Below, piece by piece: positions 54,060-62,997 of a DNA stretch of 64,000 nt. The notes beneath the pieces were generated by a model that was given only the letters and a program-made list of their open reading frames with translations, was not told where the DNA came from and did not search any database. This stretch comes from Lachnospiraceae bacterium (GTDB lineage Bacteria; Bacillota; Clostridia; Lachnospirales; Lachnospiraceae), in the NCBI GenBank assembly GCA_017527205.1, contig JAFXQK010000073.1, positions 62,001 to 126,000 of the forward strand, read 5' to 3'. The first letter of the stretch is position 1. The number at the start of each line of letters is the position of its first letter. A program made the position numbers and the translations under genes.

Positions 54060-55799
54060 ATGAAACGAATCTTTCAGAAATTGAATTTGCTCTTAGATCA
54101 AAAGCAGAAGCGCACCATGATGGGATTGATGGTACTTATGATCATCGGGGCATTTTTACAGATGGCCAGCGTGGGCGTTCTCGTCGAGACCGTGAACGTT
54201 GTGATTGATCCAGAGGCCGTAGCGAAGAGCAAGATTGCGGGAAAGGTCTATGAGATGATGGGAAGCCCGGATTTTAACATGTTCTCCATCGCGGTGATGT
54301 CGACGCTGATTGTTTCCTTCTTCATCAAAAATGGCTTTCTGTTTTTTCAACATAAGGCGACCCTTGCATTTGTCTATACCAATCAGTTCCGCACCTCCGA
54401 GCGATTGATGCGCAATTATCTAAGGAGACCTTATGAGTTTTACTTGAATGCGGACACGGCCGTAATCCAAAGAAGCATTACCTCTGACGTCAATAATATG
54501 TACGCCCTGATTCTGGCGCTTTTGCAGCTGATGTCAGATGGTGTCATGTCTTTGTTCGTGGTGTCCTATTGCTTTTTGAAAAACGGTGTCATGACGGCGG
54601 TGATGGCGAGCGTCATGATCATTCTCATGGTGATTGTGAAAAAGGTATTGAAGCCGATTCTGCTCAAGGCGGGAGAAGACAATCAAAGATTCTACAGCGG
54701 CTTGTTTAAGTGCATTCATCAGATGGTGCACGGGATCAAGGACGTCAAGGTTTCCGGAAATGAAAAGTATTTTGTGGACGAGTATCAGGTGTGTGGCAAG
54801 GGATACGTGGAGTGCGTGCAGAAGTATAGCCTTTACAATCAGATCCCGAAGCTCTTGATCGAGACGGTCTGCGTGACCTCCATGATGCTGTTCATTATCG
54901 TGGAAATTCTTCTTGGCATCTCCACGGAGAACCTGATGGAGTCCTTAAGCACCCTGGCGGCAGCGGCGTTCGTGCTTTTACCTGCCGTCAACAGAATCAA
55001 CAACCAGATCAACAGCATTACCTATCTGGAGCCGTTTTTCATGGGCGTTGCAGATAATCTGCAGGACGAGATCAGCGGCGAGAATATCGACATGTCAGAC
55101 TTTGAAAAGCCCGTGGAGCGCATGGTGGTTCAGGACAGAATTGAGCTTTCCGATATCACCTATGCTTACCCCAATACGGAAAAGCTTATTTTTGACCATG
55201 CGAATTTGCTGGTTCCCATCGGTAAATCCGTTGGCATTGTGGGAACGACCGGTGCCGGAAAGAGTACGGTCGTGGATATCATGCTGGGCCTTTTGAAGCT
55301 TCAGGGCGGAAAGGTTTTGGCGGATGGCAGGGATATCTTAGAGAATTATCGCGGATGGCTAAAGAACGTGGGCTATATTCCGCAGATGAGTTATATGCTG
55401 GATGACACGATCCGAAAGAACGTGGCCTTTGGTGTTCAGGAGGAGAAAATTGATGACCAAAGAGTTTGGGAGGTACTGAAGGAAGCGCAGATGGACTCCT
55501 TTGTCCAGAGCTTGCCAGAGGGACTGAATACGAAGATTGGCGAGCGCGGCATCAGGCTTTCCGGCGGACAAAGGCAGCGTATCAGTATTGCCAGGGCGCT
55601 GTATGAGGATCCGAAGATTTTGATTTTGGATGAAGCGACGTCGGCCGTGGATAATGACACGGAGGCCGCCATTATGGAATCCATCAACTATTTTCAGGGC
55701 AAGAAGACCTTGCTCATCATTGCACATCGCCTTCAGACCATTGAAAAATGTGACATTGTTTATCGGGTAGAGAATGGAAGCGTAAAGCAGGAGAGGTAA
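54060..55799 (+). CDS. ABC transporter, PglK/MsbA-like lipid-oligosaccharide flippase
   Basis: A 579-residue half-transporter: six membrane helices in the first 320 residues, then the ATPase domain with Walker A VGTTGAGKSTVVD, LSGGQRQRISIARALYED and ILDEATSAVDNDTE. The membrane part resembles PglK, which flips lipid-linked oligosaccharide. No Wzx-type flippase is seen in the window, so this is the best candidate for export of the glycan or its modified precursor. GGGAGTG precedes the ATG. The SGNH gene starts one base after its stop. Confidence 0.88.
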   Translation: MKRIFQKLNLLLDQKQKRTMMGLMVLMIIGAFLQMASVGVLVETVNVVIDPEAVAKSKIAGKVYEMMGSPDFNMFSIAVMSTLIVSFFIKNGFLFFQHKATLAFVYTNQFRTSERLMRNYLRRPYEFYLNADTAVIQRSITSDVNNMYALILALLQLMSDGVMSLFVVSYCFLKNGVMTAVMASVMIILMVIVKKVLKPILLKAGEDNQRFYSGLFKCIHQMVHGIKDVKVSGNEKYFVDEYQVCGKGYVECVQKYSLYNQIPKLLIETVCVTSMMLFIIVEILLGISTENLMESLSTLAAAAFVLLPAVNRINNQINSITYLEPFFMGVADNLQDEISGENIDMSDFEKPVERMVVQDRIELSDITYAYPNTEKLIFDHANLLVPIGKSVGIVGTTGAGKSTVVDIMLGLLKLQGGKVLADGRDILENYRGWLKNVGYIPQMSYMLDDTIRKNVAFGVQEEKIDDQRVWEVLKEAQMDSFVQSLPEGLNTKIGERGIRLSGGQRQRISIARALYEDPKILILDEATSAVDNDTEAAIMESINYFQGKKTLLIIAHRLQTIEKCDIVYRVENGSVKQER

Positions 55800-55800
55800 T

Positions 55801-56664
55801 TTGGAAAAGCAGGGCATGACGGAAAAATTAGAGAAGAGTAAGGCTTGGAGCTATGGTCTGCCGATCCTGCTTTTCGTGCTGATCGTTGTCGGGGCATGCA
55901 TTTGCTTCCGTGCCAAGAAAAGCCTGCATCCTGAGGCGGTCTTTTTTGGAGACAGCATCATTGCGACGGCGCGAGGCGGGGACTCCGTACCTGACAGGCT
56001 CGCAGACCTTGTGGGGATCCCTTTTTTGAACGCAGCCTATGGCGGAACGGCCATGACAAAGCTGGACCTGGCTGAAAACATGGACGATCGATGGGATTTT
56101 TTGTCCATGGCGGCTTTGACAAAATCCATTGCGTCCAATGATTTTTCACCGCAGCAGCGAGTGTCGGACATGGGAATTGCGACGGAATACTTTGCGGAGC
56201 TGACCGATGAACTGGACCGGGTGGATTTCCAAAGGGTTCGCCTGATGATGCTTTGCTTTGGGATGAATGATTATCAGTCAGGCGTTCCGCTAAAGAATTC
56301 AGAGAGCCCCATGGACGTGCATTCCTTTGAGGGGGCACTTCGGATGACCCTGACGGAGCTGAAAAAGGCGCTTCCAGACTGCAGAATTCTCTTGGTTTCC
56401 CCGACCTACTCCTGGTATGTCACGGACGGGCAAACCTGTGAGGAGCGAAGATTTGGAGATGCACTTTTGGAAGACTATGTGGAACTCGAACGAAGCATTG
56501 CCGCGCAGTGCGGCGTGGAAATGATTGACCTGTATCATGGGTTATATACGCATGATGTTTTTGAAGACTGGAAAACCTATACGCTGGACGGCGTTCATCC
56601 GAATGAGACCGGACGGAAGCTGATCACTGAAAGAATCGCTGCATATTTGGAGGAGCATCCATGA
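55801..56664 (+). CDS. membrane-anchored SGNH hydrolase, second copy
   Basis: A 287-residue protein. TTG start at 55801, five bases after AGGAGAGG; an ATG at 55816 is an alternative. One membrane helix (LPILLFVLIVVGACICF) is followed by an SGNH domain: AVFFGDSIIATARGGDSVPDRL (block I), MLCFGMNDYQSG (block III-like Asn) and TLDGVHPNETGRKL (block V). It has the same catalytic plan as 52475-53908 but is shorter. It is tightly placed between the flippase and the GtrII-like gene (ATGA overlap), which suggests a step in decorating the lipid-linked glycan. Confidence 0.82.
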   Translation: MEKQGMTEKLEKSKAWSYGLPILLFVLIVVGACICFRAKKSLHPEAVFFGDSIIATARGGDSVPDRLADLVGIPFLNAAYGGTAMTKLDLAENMDDRWDFLSMAALTKSIASNDFSPQQRVSDMGIATEYFAELTDELDRVDFQRVRLMMLCFGMNDYQSGVPLKNSESPMDVHSFEGALRMTLTELKKALPDCRILLVSPTYSWYVTDGQTCEERRFGDALLEDYVELERSIAAQCGVEMIDLYHGLYTHDVFEDWKTYTLDGVHPNETGRKLITERIAAYLEEHP

Positions 56665-58232
56665 AGACGCCGAGAGAGGCCGTGGAACAACTGAAAACAA
56701 AATTAGGACGCAGACACGTGGCAGCCTTTCTGTCTGCCGTGATCTGTGGCCTTTTGATTCATCTGCCCGTCATGCTGTCTGACCTGCCGAATCATGACGG
56801 TTTGGCCAGCATGTACTTTGATCAGAACATGATCACCTCAGGCCGCTGGTTTTTGACGGTTGCCTGTGGATTTTCCTCGTATTTTACGGTGCCTTGGATC
56901 ATTGGACTCATCGGGACGGTCTTTTTAGGCCTGACTGCAGCCGTACTTGCGGAGCTGTTTGAGATCAAAAGTGAGTTCTCCGCAGCAATGATCGGCGCCC
57001 TGTTGGTTTCCTTTCCGGCACTAGCTTCGACCTATGCGTATGTCTTTACGCTGGACGGTTACATGATGGCGCTCTTTTTGGCGGTTCTGGCCGTGTTTTT
57101 GACAAAAAGGAAGCTTTTGGGCTTTTTACCTGGCGCGGTTTGCCTTGCCTTTAGCCTTGGCATTTATCAGGCGTACCTTCCCTTTGCCATTCTCCTTTGC
57201 CTCTATCAGGTAGTACTGCTTTTGGCGGATGGGAGGCATAAGACGGACAGAAAGGGAATGCTTTTGAAGACTGGCAGTTATTTGGGAATGGGCGTCCTTG
57301 GCTTTGTGCTGTATTACGTGATTTTGCAAATTCTCCTTGCGGTGCAGGGCAAAAAGCTCGCTTCCTATCAGGGCATTGGAGAGGCTGGCTCTGCTCAGGG
57401 AGAGGGACTTTTGGCAACCATCAAGGCCATTTACGTTGATTTCTTTCAATTTACGCTTCGTGGTCATATTCTGTGGCAAAGCATTTTCTCGGGAGCCGCA
57501 CTTCTCATATTGGCACTGCTATTCCTTTATGTCGTGATTCGCATGGCGAGCAAAAAGGGATGGTGGAAGAAGCTTGGTTTTTATGGCATTTTGCTGCTGC
57601 TTGTCGTTGTGCTGCCCGTTTGTACCAGCTGCATTCGATTGGTTTCCCCGGGACTGACCTATCATTTGCTGATGCGATATCAATGGGTGCTGTTTCCGAT
57701 CATCGCATTGGCATTTTGCGACAGGTATTTGGAGGACTCGGGCAAGTCAGATTCATTTACGGCGACTGCACAGTGGCTGCTTCTTGGAACGGCTGTCACG
57801 TTGATTTTCTGTTATGGCCTTGCAGACAACATTGGATATTCCAATTTGCAGAAGAAATATGAAAGAACCTATGCATATTGCGTAAGGCTCCTGGATCGCA
57901 TCGAGCAGACGGAAGGCTATTATCAAGGCATTCCCGTGGCGCTGATAGGCGTAATCGGGGATGAGGAGTTCCCGACAACTGATTTGACGACGAAGGTCAC
58001 GGGAAATATGATTGGCCTGTCTGGAGACGTTCTTCTTTATACGGGAGACAATTATGAGTCTTTTATCAAGAATTATCTGGGAGCCACGTTAAATGTTGTG
58101 GACGTGGAGACCATGGGTGAGATATACTATACGGATGAGTATGTTTCCATGGACAGTTTTCCGGGACCGAATTCCACCAAGGTGGTAAATGGCATTTTAT
58201 ATGTCAAAACGGAAAACAAAAATCGTGAGTAG
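56661..58232 (+). CDS. GtrII-like membrane glucosyltransferase
   Basis: A 523-residue polytopic protein of the glucosyltransferase GtrII family, which moves glucose from undecaprenyl-phosphate-glucose to a glycan on the outer face. The start region LIHLPVMLSDLPNHDGLASMYFDQNMITSGRWFLT, with DGL and SGRW, is the family signature; about ten helices follow and a soluble C-terminal domain of 130 residues ends it. GTG-free ATG start overlaps the SGNH gene. The GtrB-like gene directly downstream (58277) is the expected lipid-donor maker. Confidence 0.85.
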   Translation: MKTPREAVEQLKTKLGRRHVAAFLSAVICGLLIHLPVMLSDLPNHDGLASMYFDQNMITSGRWFLTVACGFSSYFTVPWIIGLIGTVFLGLTAAVLAELFEIKSEFSAAMIGALLVSFPALASTYAYVFTLDGYMMALFLAVLAVFLTKRKLLGFLPGAVCLAFSLGIYQAYLPFAILLCLYQVVLLLADGRHKTDRKGMLLKTGSYLGMGVLGFVLYYVILQILLAVQGKKLASYQGIGEAGSAQGEGLLATIKAIYVDFFQFTLRGHILWQSIFSGAALLILALLFLYVVIRMASKKGWWKKLGFYGILLLLVVVLPVCTSCIRLVSPGLTYHLLMRYQWVLFPIIALAFCDRYLEDSGKSDSFTATAQWLLLGTAVTLIFCYGLADNIGYSNLQKKYERTYAYCVRLLDRIEQTEGYYQGIPVALIGVIGDEEFPTTDLTTKVTGNMIGLSGDVLLYTGDNYESFIKNYLGATLNVVDVETMGEIYYTDEYVSMDSFPGPNSTKVVNGILYVKTENKNRE

Positions 58233-58276
58233 GACGAGCGGAAAGAGCCCCCATGCCAGAAGAGGAGGAAGGCCTT

Positions 58277-59233
58277 ATGGCGCTGTTATCCATTGTATTG
58301 CCCTCATATAACGAGGAAATGAATATTGCGAATACCGCGAATACGCTATCGCACTTCCTGGAAAAGGAAGGGATCGAGTACGAGCTGGTCTTTGTCAGTG
58401 ATGGCTCTAAGGATGCTACCTTTGAGGAAATCCGAAAGGCATCCGATGAAAATCCCCGCATTAAGGGCGTGGAGTTCTCCCGCAATTTCGGAAAGGAAGC
58501 AGGTATTTTTGCAGGGCTTGAGCTGGCGACGGGAGATGCCGTCGTCGTGATGGACTGTGACCTGCAGCATCCGCCGGAGGTCATTCCGAAGATGTTGCAG
58601 CTTTGGAAGGAGGGCGCCCAGATCGTGGAGGGAAAAAAATCCTCCCGCGGGAAGGAGAGCCTTTTCCATAAAATGTCAGCTGGCTTATTCTATGGGATTA
58701 TGAGTCATCTGATCAAGATGGACATGAGCGCGTCATCGGATTTTAAGCTGCTGGATCGCAAGGTGGTTGAAGTGCTTTTGGGGCTTCCCGAGCGCAACAC
58801 GTTCTTCCGGGCGCTTACCTTTTGGGCAGGCTTTGACACGCGGACCGTGGAATATGAGGTGCAGGAAAGAAAGTACGGCACCAGCAAATGGAGCTTCTTT
58901 AGTCTGATGAAATATGCGATTTCGAATGCGACTTCCTTTAGCACGCTTCCCTTACAGCTAGTGACCTTGATGGGAACCATTTCCATCATCTTTAGCGTGA
59001 TTTTAGGGATTCAGACGCTGGTAAAATATCTGCTTGGGACCTCCGTGGAGGGCTTTACCACCGTCATTTTGCTGATTTTGATCATTGGTGGATTTATTAT
59101 GCTAAGTCTTGGAATCATTGGCCATTACATTGCCAGAATTTATGAAGAGGTCAAGGGTCGACCCAAATACGTGATTAACAAGGTGACGGGTAACGTTCAG
59201 GGGAACGTGACCGGAAGCTGGAAAAAAAGATAG
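58277..59233 (+). CDS. gtrB: GtrB-like bactoprenol glycosyltransferase
   Basis: A 318-residue GT2 enzyme: LSIVLPSYNEEMNIANTANTL, LVFVSDGSKDATFEEI, VEFSRNFGKEAGIFAGL, VVVMDCDLQHPPEVI (DCD metal site), FKLLDRKVVEVLLGL, YGTSKWSFFSLMKYAI and two C-terminal helices. ATG 58277 follows GAGGAGGAA. It lies just after the GtrII-like gene, so the two likely form a serotype-conversion-like pair. A GtrA-type flippase is not visible next to them. Confidence 0.9.
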   Translation: MALLSIVLPSYNEEMNIANTANTLSHFLEKEGIEYELVFVSDGSKDATFEEIRKASDENPRIKGVEFSRNFGKEAGIFAGLELATGDAVVVMDCDLQHPPEVIPKMLQLWKEGAQIVEGKKSSRGKESLFHKMSAGLFYGIMSHLIKMDMSASSDFKLLDRKVVEVLLGLPERNTFFRALTFWAGFDTRTVEYEVQERKYGTSKWSFFSLMKYAISNATSFSTLPLQLVTLMGTISIIFSVILGIQTLVKYLLGTSVEGFTTVILLILIIGGFIMLSLGIIGHYIARIYEEVKGRPKYVINKVTGNVQGNVTGSWKKR

Positions 59234-59249
59234 AGCCTGGAGGTAGGAA

Positions 59250-60380
59250 ATGATTAATTTTAACGTGCCGCCTTGCGCGGAAAATGCCATGAAATATATC
59301 GGAGAATGCGTACAGAATCAGAAGATTTGCGGTGATGGTGCCTACACGAAGAAATGTAATCAGTGGATTGAGGAGAAGACGGGGACGACAAAGTGTCTTT
59401 TGACGACGTCCTGCACACATGCCACGGAGATGGCAGCGCTGCTTGCAAACATTCAGCCGGGGGATGAGGTGATCATGCCCTCCTATACCTTTGTATCTAC
59501 GGCAGACGCCTTTGTCCTTCGCGGGGCCATTCCCGTGTTTGTGGACATTCGTCCAGATACCATGAACATCGACGAGAAGCTGATTGAGGATGCCATCACG
59601 GAGAAGACCAAGGCCATCGTTCCCGTTCATTATGCGGGCGTAGGCTGTGAGATGGATACGATCATGGACATTGCGAAGCGCCATGGTCTGATGGTGATTG
59701 AGGATGCCGCACAGGGCATTATGGCGACCTATCGCGGAAAAGCACTGGGTACGTTTGGAGACTTTGGATGCTTTAGCTTTCATGAGACGAAAAATTACAG
59801 CATGGGTGAGGGCGGCGCACTTCTCATTCGTGATGAAAGCATGGTGGAAGAGGCCGAAATCATTCGTGAAAAGGGCACCAATCGCACGAAATTTATTCAG
59901 GGAAAGATTGATAAGTATACATGGATCAATTACGGCTCCTCCTATCTTCCCAGTGACATGAATGCGGCTTATCTCTATGCACAGTTAGAGATTGCGGATC
60001 AGATCAACAATGCGCGACTTGCCATTTGGAAGCGCTATTATGAGACGCTCAAGCCCCTGGCAGAGGCGGGGAAGATTGAGCTTCCCGTGGTGCCGGAGCA
60101 TTGCGTGCATAATGGCCATATGTTCTGGCTGAAGGTTACAGACGCAAAGGAGCGTGCAGCCTTTATGGATCAGCATCTGAAGGCAAAGAACGGTGTCTAT
60201 GCCGTATCTCATTACGTACCCCTGCATACGGCACCCGCAGGACGGAAATTCGGGCGCTTCCACGGGGAGGACAAGTATACGACCAAGGAGAGCGAGAGAC
60301 TCGTTCGTCTTCCGATGTATTATGGCCTGACCATGGAGCAGGTGGACTATATCTGTGATAAGGTGAAGGAATTCTTTTAA
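59250..60380 (+). CDS. wecE: WecE/RffA-like dTDP-4-amino-4,6-dideoxygalactose transaminase
   Basis: A 376-residue PLP-dependent DegT family enzyme. MINFNVPPCAENAMKYIGE start, TTSCTHATEMAALL, YTFVSTADAFVLRGAIPVFVDIRPDTMNIDE, VIEDAAQGIMATYRGK, FSFHETKNYSMGEGGAL (PLP Lys) and REKGTNRTKFIQGKIDKYTWINYGSSYLPSD are diagnostic for RffA/WecE, which makes dTDP-4-amino-4,6-dideoxygalactose. GGAGGTAGG precedes the ATG. It overlaps the next gene by one base (TAATG). The acetyl- or formyl-transferase for its product is not obvious here. Confidence 0.88.
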   Translation: MINFNVPPCAENAMKYIGECVQNQKICGDGAYTKKCNQWIEEKTGTTKCLLTTSCTHATEMAALLANIQPGDEVIMPSYTFVSTADAFVLRGAIPVFVDIRPDTMNIDEKLIEDAITEKTKAIVPVHYAGVGCEMDTIMDIAKRHGLMVIEDAAQGIMATYRGKALGTFGDFGCFSFHETKNYSMGEGGALLIRDESMVEEAEIIREKGTNRTKFIQGKIDKYTWINYGSSYLPSDMNAAYLYAQLEIADQINNARLAIWKRYYETLKPLAEAGKIELPVVPEHCVHNGHMFWLKVTDAKERAAFMDQHLKAKNGVYAVSHYVPLHTAPAGRKFGRFHGEDKYTTKESERLVRLPMYYGLTMEQVDYICDKVKEFF

Positions 60381-61825
60381 TGGAACAAGGCGGAATGCGA
60401 AAGGCAGGAAAAGAATGGGGAAAGCTCTTGGCGAGGGTGGCAATCCTTGGGATTAGTACCCAGATTTTGCTTGGCATTTTTTGGATGCTGAGGAACTTTA
60501 CTGCTTTTCAGGAGTTTGGGGAAAGCCGATTTCTTCAGAGGGTTCAGGAGACCCTTGTCTGTGACGAATATACGGGGATTTTATATCCCCTTCTCATGCG
60601 CATGCTTTCGGGAGTGGGCTCTGCTCTTTCCGTGCCTGCGCATTGTCTGATTTATGGCCTGCAGATCATCGTGGCGGCAGGGGCGGCCTATTATTTTCTG
60701 CTGGGATTTCCAAGTGTCAGAAGGCAGCCATGGTTTGCAAGACTTTGGGCAATGCTCGCCCTTTTGACCTTTCCTGCTGCGGCGCAGTGTCATTTGGCAG
60801 TGTTGCCTATTTCCCTGGCTTCTTCCCTGTTTTTGACGTCCGTCGGCATCCTTTTGCGTGCATGGCAGGGAGAGGAGCAAGGCGTGAAGATGAAGGAGGG
60901 AACGGCAAGAAGATTTTGCTGGAATCGACCTGCGGCGCGCCTTGTCTGGTTTGGTTTGCTTTGGTTTTTAGAGACGCTCCTTTTGCCGGAGTACTATCTC
61001 TTTGGAGCGGTTTTCGTGTTGCTTTACGCAGGAAGGATGTACTCAAAATCCTTTTATGTTATTGTGATTGCAGCGGTGTTACTCAGCGTGATTCCACTTG
61101 TGTCCTCCCTGACGGTTCGCGAGGGGGCATATGGGCGGATGCACAATACCTTGGAGGCGGCAGCACTTCGGCGGCTTGCGTGGGAGCATTTGGCGGATGA
61201 TTATCCCGACTGGCCGGCAGAGCTTCAGGAGGCTTTGTCTCAGGAGGACATCCTGAGGATAAGCGCTCATCCTGTGCAGATGCCGTGGGTGTTGGGAGAG
61301 AAGGTGGATGCCTCACTTGGCAAGGATGGGGCGCGGAAAATTTACGGAAGACTTGCCATGACGATGGGAAAGCATCGATGGCAGGAAAACGCGAAGGAGA
61401 TTTTGGGGGATACCATTGCTTATACGCTTGCACCAGCCGCGCAGCTCTTCCTTTTATCCGGAAGAGGGCAGGACGGCTATACGGGAATGAACTATGAAAT
61501 GATGCGCGCGAAAACGCCGAAGCTTACGAGCGTGTTTGTGAAATTTGGAGGAGGCTGTCTCGTGGGAAGCCTGCTCTGCGGGGCAGTATTGGCGATTTTC
61601 GTCTTTTGCGGTAAGGATCGGAGGGAGAAAAAGATTTGTTTGCGCGAGGGCATCTGCTTTTTGACGCCATTTGCGGTGATGATCCTTTTCCATGTCCTTC
61701 GCGCAGGCGGCAGCATGGATGAAAAGAACGTGCTTCCCGTGACGGCAGCGTGGATTACGTACTGCCTTCTGACGATCATCAAGATTTTGGAAGAGAAAAA
61801 ACAGGAGGGGGAGAGCGGGAAATGA
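60380..61825 (+). CDS. polytopic membrane protein of the glycan cluster
   Basis: A 481-residue protein with about nine hydrophobic helices and an extracytoplasmic loop (residues about 250-350, rich in charged residues: RRLAWEHLADDYPDWPAELQEAL, LRISAHPVQMPWVL). This plan, helices, soluble loop, helices, is seen in GT-C like membrane glycosyltransferases. Both ends overlap their neighbours (TAATG and ATGA), so it is part of a tight operon. No family recognised. Confidence 0.7.
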   Translation: MEQGGMRKAGKEWGKLLARVAILGISTQILLGIFWMLRNFTAFQEFGESRFLQRVQETLVCDEYTGILYPLLMRMLSGVGSALSVPAHCLIYGLQIIVAAGAAYYFLLGFPSVRRQPWFARLWAMLALLTFPAAAQCHLAVLPISLASSLFLTSVGILLRAWQGEEQGVKMKEGTARRFCWNRPAARLVWFGLLWFLETLLLPEYYLFGAVFVLLYAGRMYSKSFYVIVIAAVLLSVIPLVSSLTVREGAYGRMHNTLEAAALRRLAWEHLADDYPDWPAELQEALSQEDILRISAHPVQMPWVLGEKVDASLGKDGARKIYGRLAMTMGKHRWQENAKEILGDTIAYTLAPAAQLFLLSGRGQDGYTGMNYEMMRAKTPKLTSVFVKFGGGCLVGSLLCGAVLAIFVFCGKDRREKKICLREGICFLTPFAVMILFHVLRAGGSMDEKNVLPVTAAWITYCLLTIIKILEEKKQEGESGK

Positions 61826-62910
61826 TTAAAATTTTATTGGCCTGCGCAGGAATCACGATCTTTCCCTGGGTGGTGGGAAGGCCGCTCGCTCCCTCGAGGG
61901 AACGTGGAGGAAGGCTTTTGTTTTCGTGGATCTATGGCCAGCTTGTGCTTTGGGCGGCCTTTTTGGTTCTCAGCGTTCCAATGATTTTGATCGGGAAAAA
62001 CTATGCGCAGGTTCGGACGGCATATGCTTATGTTTGCGTGGCACTTTTTGTTATCGCCTGTGGCGCAACCCTTTTTCCATGGCTTCGCAGGAGAAAGACG
62101 GGAGAGGGTGCAGGGGCTGATGGGAAGATGGAACCATGGTTTGGCAAAAAGCGCTGGACGCAGGCACTTTGGATTGCCTTTGCGTGCATCCTGTTGGTAC
62201 AGGTGCTCTGTGCGCTGTTTTTGGCCTATGAGGATGGAGACGATGCTTATTATGTCGCCATCACGACCTATTGTCAGGGAGAAAAGCCTTTATACCGAAT
62301 CATCCCCTATACGGGCTTTACCACGGAGCTACAGGCCAGACATGCGCTGGCGCCGTTTCCCGTGTGGGTCGCAATTTTGGCGGAGGCTTCCGGGCTGTCC
62401 GGAGCGGCGACCTCACACGTCATGATGCCATTGCTAGTTCTGCTCATGACCTATGGCCTGTATGCCTTGATTGGCAGAAGACTGTTTCAGACACAAACGG
62501 AGCAGGGCAAGGGTTGGACGTTGCCACTGTTTCTCTGCTTTGTTGCACTGTTAATTATGTTTGGAGGATATTCGATCTATTCTCCGGAGAATTTTTTGGT
62601 GGTCAGGGCAGCACAGGGAAAGGCAGTTTTGGCAAATGTGGTAATTCCGGCGCTGGTCTATGCCATGATGCTTTTGCTGGAAGCCCTGGAGAAGCAAGAA
62701 AAGGTGCCATCGAGGTTATGGGTGGTCTTGTTCGCAATTATGACTACGAGCTGTCTGTGTAGCTCCCTTGGCGGCTTCCTTTTGTGCATATTTCTTGGGC
62801 TCACGGTCTTCTGCGCGTGCATCTGTTACCATCGCTGGAAGCTGATGGTCGGTGCCTGTGTGACCATGCTGGTGCCCATGGTGGTCGCCGCATTATATAT
62901 GATTCTATAA
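61822..62910 (+). CDS. polytopic membrane protein, DUF6077-like, second module
   Basis: A 362-residue protein with about nine helices. FLAYEDGDDAYYVAITTYCQGEKPLYRIIPYTGFTTELQARHALAPFPVWVAILAEASG, an acidic first loop with D-D-x-Y, marks DUF6077 proteins, which look like GT-C enzymes. The ATG at 61822 follows GGAGGGG and overlaps the stop of the previous gene. It ends at an abrupt hydrophobic LYMIL, and after 87 bases a partner gene follows. Compare the pair at 35635-37571. Confidence 0.75.
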   Translation: MIKILLACAGITIFPWVVGRPLAPSRERGGRLLFSWIYGQLVLWAAFLVLSVPMILIGKNYAQVRTAYAYVCVALFVIACGATLFPWLRRRKTGEGAGADGKMEPWFGKKRWTQALWIAFACILLVQVLCALFLAYEDGDDAYYVAITTYCQGEKPLYRIIPYTGFTTELQARHALAPFPVWVAILAEASGLSGAATSHVMMPLLVLLMTYGLYALIGRRLFQTQTEQGKGWTLPLFLCFVALLIMFGGYSIYSPENFLVVRAAQGKAVLANVVIPALVYAMMLLLEALEKQEKVPSRLWVVLFAIMTTSCLCSSLGGFLLCIFLGLTVFCACICYHRWKLMVGACVTMLVPMVVAALYMIL

Positions 62911-62965
62911 AGAATCGTCACGGAGAGAATTAAATTCGGCGAAAAAATTTTAGCGAGCATAAATT

Positions 62966-62980
62966 ATCGCGAAGCGATTT
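62966..62980. repeat. mini-hairpin ATCGCGAAGCGATTT, copy 2
   Basis: Identical to 15812-15826. Here it is framed by AAATT and AATTT, giving a longer stem, and is followed by TTAGGAGG, the ribosome site of the next gene. Confidence 0.5.
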
Positions 62981-62997
62981 AATTTAGGAGGAAGGCC

